Assembly: GCA_030037575.1 (NCBI GenBank)
Contig: JASHRB010000404.1
Coordinates: 1 to 8,481 of the forward strand
Reading direction: 5' to 3'
DNA from: Candidatus Sulfotelmatobacter sp.
GTDB taxonomy: Bacteria > Acidobacteriota > Terriglobia > Terriglobales > Acidobacteriaceae
DNA length: 8,481 nucleotides
In this document: positions 7,557-8,481 of the stretch, in pieces
How positions within the stretch are numbered: the first letter of the stretch is position 1
How the letters are laid out: the number at the start of each line of letters is the position of its first letter
The notes under the pieces: model-generated
The model's input: the letters and a program-made list of their open reading frames with translations, nothing else
Databases searched by the model: none
What the model was told of the DNA's origin: nothing
Program-made: the position numbers and the translations under genes

Positions 7557-7955
7557 ATGACGGCGGTCACCGCCGACTGCGCGGTTTCGGGCGAGGCCGG
7601 CCTCGTCGTGATGGCGCCGCGTTGTATTCGTCGGCGCCGTGAACCTCTTGATCAACGGCGGCGTGCTCGCGGTATTGCCGCAGCTGGTTGGTACGACTTG
7701 GTCTGGGTTGCCTACCTGCTGGCGGTGCTGGTCGCCTTTGCCGTACTCGAGGGCCTGGCACTGCGATTAGGCCACGACACCTTGTCGGCCTGGGTCTGGC
7801 GCGTCACGGCAGTCCGGGACCCCGCACTCCGCCTCCCGCGCCGAACCGCCCGCGCCTGGGGTCCAGCCGCGGGCGCTCGCGCTCGGCCGCGCTCGACAGG
7901 GCGCCCCACACCTGCAGATACGGGGCGCGCCTACCCTCCGGGCAGGCGTCCTTGA
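7557..7955 (+). CDS. Small single-pass membrane protein, start uncertain
   Basis: The supportable part is 7686-7812, which encodes WYDLVWVAYLLAVLVAF, a clear transmembrane segment, followed by LEGLALRLGHDTLSAWVWR. Small phage membrane proteins I know of often have this layout: one helix, an Glu-plus-Leu-rich exit, then a (G/H)DTLS..VW(R/K) motif. The N-terminal 40 residues from the ATG at 7557 are basic and look non-coding. Other possible starts are ATG 7611 and TTG 7698, and none has a good ribosome site. The C-terminal part after about 7815 overlaps the opposite-strand gene and reads like its shadow, so the natural protein may be shorter or the frame may have been damaged. Function is unknown. 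The gene lies in the convergence zone between the two operons. Confidence 0.4.
   Translation: MTAVTADCAVSGEAGLVVMAPRCIRRRREPLDQRRRARGIAAAGWYDLVWVAYLLAVLVAFAVLEGLALRLGHDTLSAWVWRVTAVRDPALRLPRRTARAWGPAAGARARPRSTGRPTPADTGRAYPPGRRP
7561..7575. other. Short perfect GC hairpin after the plus-strand block
   Basis: CGGCGG-TCA-CCGCCG forms a 6-bp stem with a 3-base loop, 17 bases after the stop at 7543. No T-tract follows, so it is not a canonical intrinsic terminator. It could help end or stabilise the transcript, or be chance in GC-rich DNA. Confidence 0.35.
7592..7605. other. 14-bp perfect palindrome
   Basis: CGAGGCCGGCCTCG is its own reverse complement. It sits 48 bases after the stop of the plus-strand block and 16 bases after the preceding hairpin. 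It could be a protein-binding half-site pair or part of a transcription-ending structure; no T-run accompanies it. Confidence 0.35.
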
Positions 7956-8181
7956 AGTTCCCGTAGTCGACCGCGCCGACCTCGGCGCCGATCACCGCCG
8001 CGAGTTCGCTCCGCGCGCAGCGCACCCGGAACGGGTAGTCGCGCTCCGGCGTGACGTCGACGCGGCGCACGGGGAAGAGCGCCTGCAGGTCGCGCTTCCA
8101 GCGTGACCTCACGACCAAGACCCCTGGGTCGTCCGGGTCGGCCACCGCCGAGATGAACCCCTTCGTCGTGAACACCCACAC
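7804..8181 (-). CDS. Conserved hypothetical protein (WVFTT...DYPF...DYGNFK family)
   Basis: This encodes 125 residues. I chose the GTG at 8181-8179 because GGGAGGAGG (8196-8188) lies six bases upstream and because the protein then begins MWVFTTKGFISAV. Longer readings into 8298 only add an Arg/Gly-rich shadow of the neighbouring gene. Visible motifs in order are WVFTT.GF.SAV at the N-terminus, D.P..LVVRSR...DL.ALFP (about 16-36), DYPFRVRCARSELAAVI (about 46-62) and VDYGNFKDAC (about 69-78), then a YLQVWGAL strand. From memory this layout matches a family of uncharacterised proteins in actinobacteria and their phages; I know of no established function. The C-terminal 30 residues are Arg/Gly-rich and poorly conserved-looking. 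The stop of the upstream gene lies two bases before the start, so the two are translationally coupled. Confidence 0.82.
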   Translation of the reverse strand: MWVFTTKGFISAVADPDDPGVLVVRSRWKRDLQALFPVRRVDVTPERDYPFRVRCARSELAAVIGAEVGAVDYGNFKDACPEGRRAPYLQVWGALSSAAERERPRLDPRRGRFGAGGGVRGPGLP

Positions 8182-8183
8182 GT

Positions 8184-8411
8184 TCAGCCTCCTCCCAGGA
8201 TGATGTCCCGCTCGACCAGCCACCCGGCCAGGCGCGCGACCTGCGCCTCGTCGAGCGCGATCTCCGCGCCGTCCTCGTCCCGCAGCAGCACGACCCACTG
8301 ACAGTCCGCGGTCTCGTACGCGAGGGCGCGGACCGCCGGCGTCGCGAGCCCGGCCTTCGGCTCCAGCACCTCGACGCCGATCGGGGCGGCGTGCCCCGGC
8401 GGCCCCCTCAC
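8184..8411 (-). CDS. Small hypothetical protein, 75 residues
   Basis: The frame starts at GTG 8411-8409, with GAGAGG (8422-8417) five bases upstream, and overlaps the stop of a 16-codon ORF as GTGA. The N-terminal 14 residues are Gly/Pro-rich. The rest is a plausible soluble alpha/beta protein: VEVLEPKAGLATPAVRALAYE, then CQWVVLLRDEDGAEIALDEAQVARLAGWLVERD. The alternation of short strands with a terminal amphipathic helix argues that it is real. Its last codons (GGA GGA GGC) double as the ribosome site of the 125-residue gene downstream. No known domain is recognised. It may be a small regulatory or structural partner of that gene, judged only from coupling. Confidence 0.7.
   Translation of the reverse strand: MRGPPGHAAPIGVEVLEPKAGLATPAVRALAYETADCQWVVLLRDEDGAEIALDEAQVARLAGWLVERDIILGGG
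8188..8196 (-). promoter_or_regulatory. Shine-Dalgarno site that sets the 125-residue gene start
   Basis: GGGAGGAGG on the minus strand ends six bases before the GTG at 8181. It is embedded in the last codons of the upstream 75-residue gene, so that gene's Gly-Gly-Gly C-terminus is partly dictated by the ribosome site. Confidence 0.75.
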
Positions 8412-8458
8412 CTCGGCCTCTCGGCCGTGACGTCGACCCGCACCGCCTTGGTCCTCAT
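8408..8458 (-). CDS. Putative 16-residue coupled leader ORF
   Basis: ATG at 8458-8456 opens MRTKAVRVDVTAERPR and stops at 8410-8408, overlapping the GTG start of the 75-residue gene by four bases. It has the strongest ribosome site in the window, AAGGAGG (8472-8466), seven bases before the ATG. Either it is a genuine small peptide or leader whose translation feeds ribosomes into the next gene, or it is the true N-terminus of a longer protein that has suffered a frameshift near 8410. Its content (basic, with a V.VDV strand) does not decide between these. Confidence 0.4.
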   Translation of the reverse strand: MRTKAVRVDVTAERPR

Positions 8459-8462
8459 CTCG

Positions 8463-8472
8463 CCTCCTCCTT
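8463..8472 (-). promoter_or_regulatory. Strong Shine-Dalgarno site AAGGAGGAGG
   Basis: On the minus strand the sequence reads AAGGAGGAGG followed by CGAG and then ATG at 8458. It matches the anti-SD core almost perfectly and marks the entry point of the minus-strand operon within this window. Any promoter must lie in the few bases to 8481 or beyond the window; none is visible. Confidence 0.7.
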
Positions 8473-8481
8473 AAAGGTCCC

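Noticed and set aside
7613..7638. Two GGCGCC copies as a possible hairpin or site
   Set aside because: Six-base GC palindromes are frequent by chance at this composition, and the spacing gives no convincing structure.
8182..8298. Longer start for the 125-residue minus-strand protein
   Set aside because: The extra 39 residues are Arg/Gly-rich antisense-like shadow of the 75-residue gene frame, while GTG 8181 has a GGGAGGAGG site at ideal spacing.
1..8481. CRISPR array, tRNA, riboswitch or transposon ends
   Set aside because: No regularly spaced repeats, no cloverleaf-like segment, no transposase frame and no terminal inverted repeats were seen on either strand.

Overview
The window is 8,481 bases of GC-rich DNA. 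It looks like part of a tailed-phage or prophage genome, or a phage-like accessory region, from a GC-rich bacterium. Nothing in it fixes the host. There are no rRNA or tRNA genes, no IS element or transposase, no integrase and no CRISPR array. The phage reading rests on low-complexity Ser/Thr/Gly-rich stalk and fibre-type modules (positions 1-1353 and 4623-6467), a parallel beta-helix protein, two concanavalin-A-like proteins, and small minus-strand ORFs of types I associate with tailed phages and actinobacteria. No terminase, capsid or portal gene is present, so this remains an inference.

Region 1 (1-7543, plus strand) is a tight block of five genes. Three junctions are 4-base stop/start overlaps (ATGA at 1350, TTGA at 2225, ATGA at 6464). 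The fourth is a 13-base gap before 4623. The order is: a fibre-like repeat protein cut by the window start; a LamG/arabinofuranosidase-like protein; a 794-residue pectate-lyase-type beta-helix protein with inserted modules; a 614-residue stalk protein with a membrane anchor; and a second ConA-like protein. Genes 2, 3 and 5 each begin with a textbook Sec signal peptide ending in an AxA box. Gene 4 begins with a long hydrophobic segment. The mature parts contain many Cys residues. The most interesting feature of the window is therefore an apparent surface or adsorption cassette of carbohydrate-binding folds that is exported or membrane-anchored, whereas ordinary virion fibres are made in the cytoplasm.

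Region 2 (7544-7803) is the boundary zone. It holds two short GC palindromes and a plus-strand ORF for a single-pass membrane protein whose start is unclear.

Region 3 (7804-8481, minus strand) converges on the first block. It is a short, very GC-rich operon: a 16-residue ORF with a near-perfect Shine-Dalgarno sequence, a 75-residue protein joined to it by a GTGA overlap, and a 125-residue conserved hypothetical protein that starts at GTG after a GGGAGGAGG ribosome binding site. Base composition changes along the window: single 60-base rows run from 43% GC (1981-2040) to 82% GC (5701-5760) and 75% (8281-8340). This fits modular exchange of the carbohydrate-facing genes.
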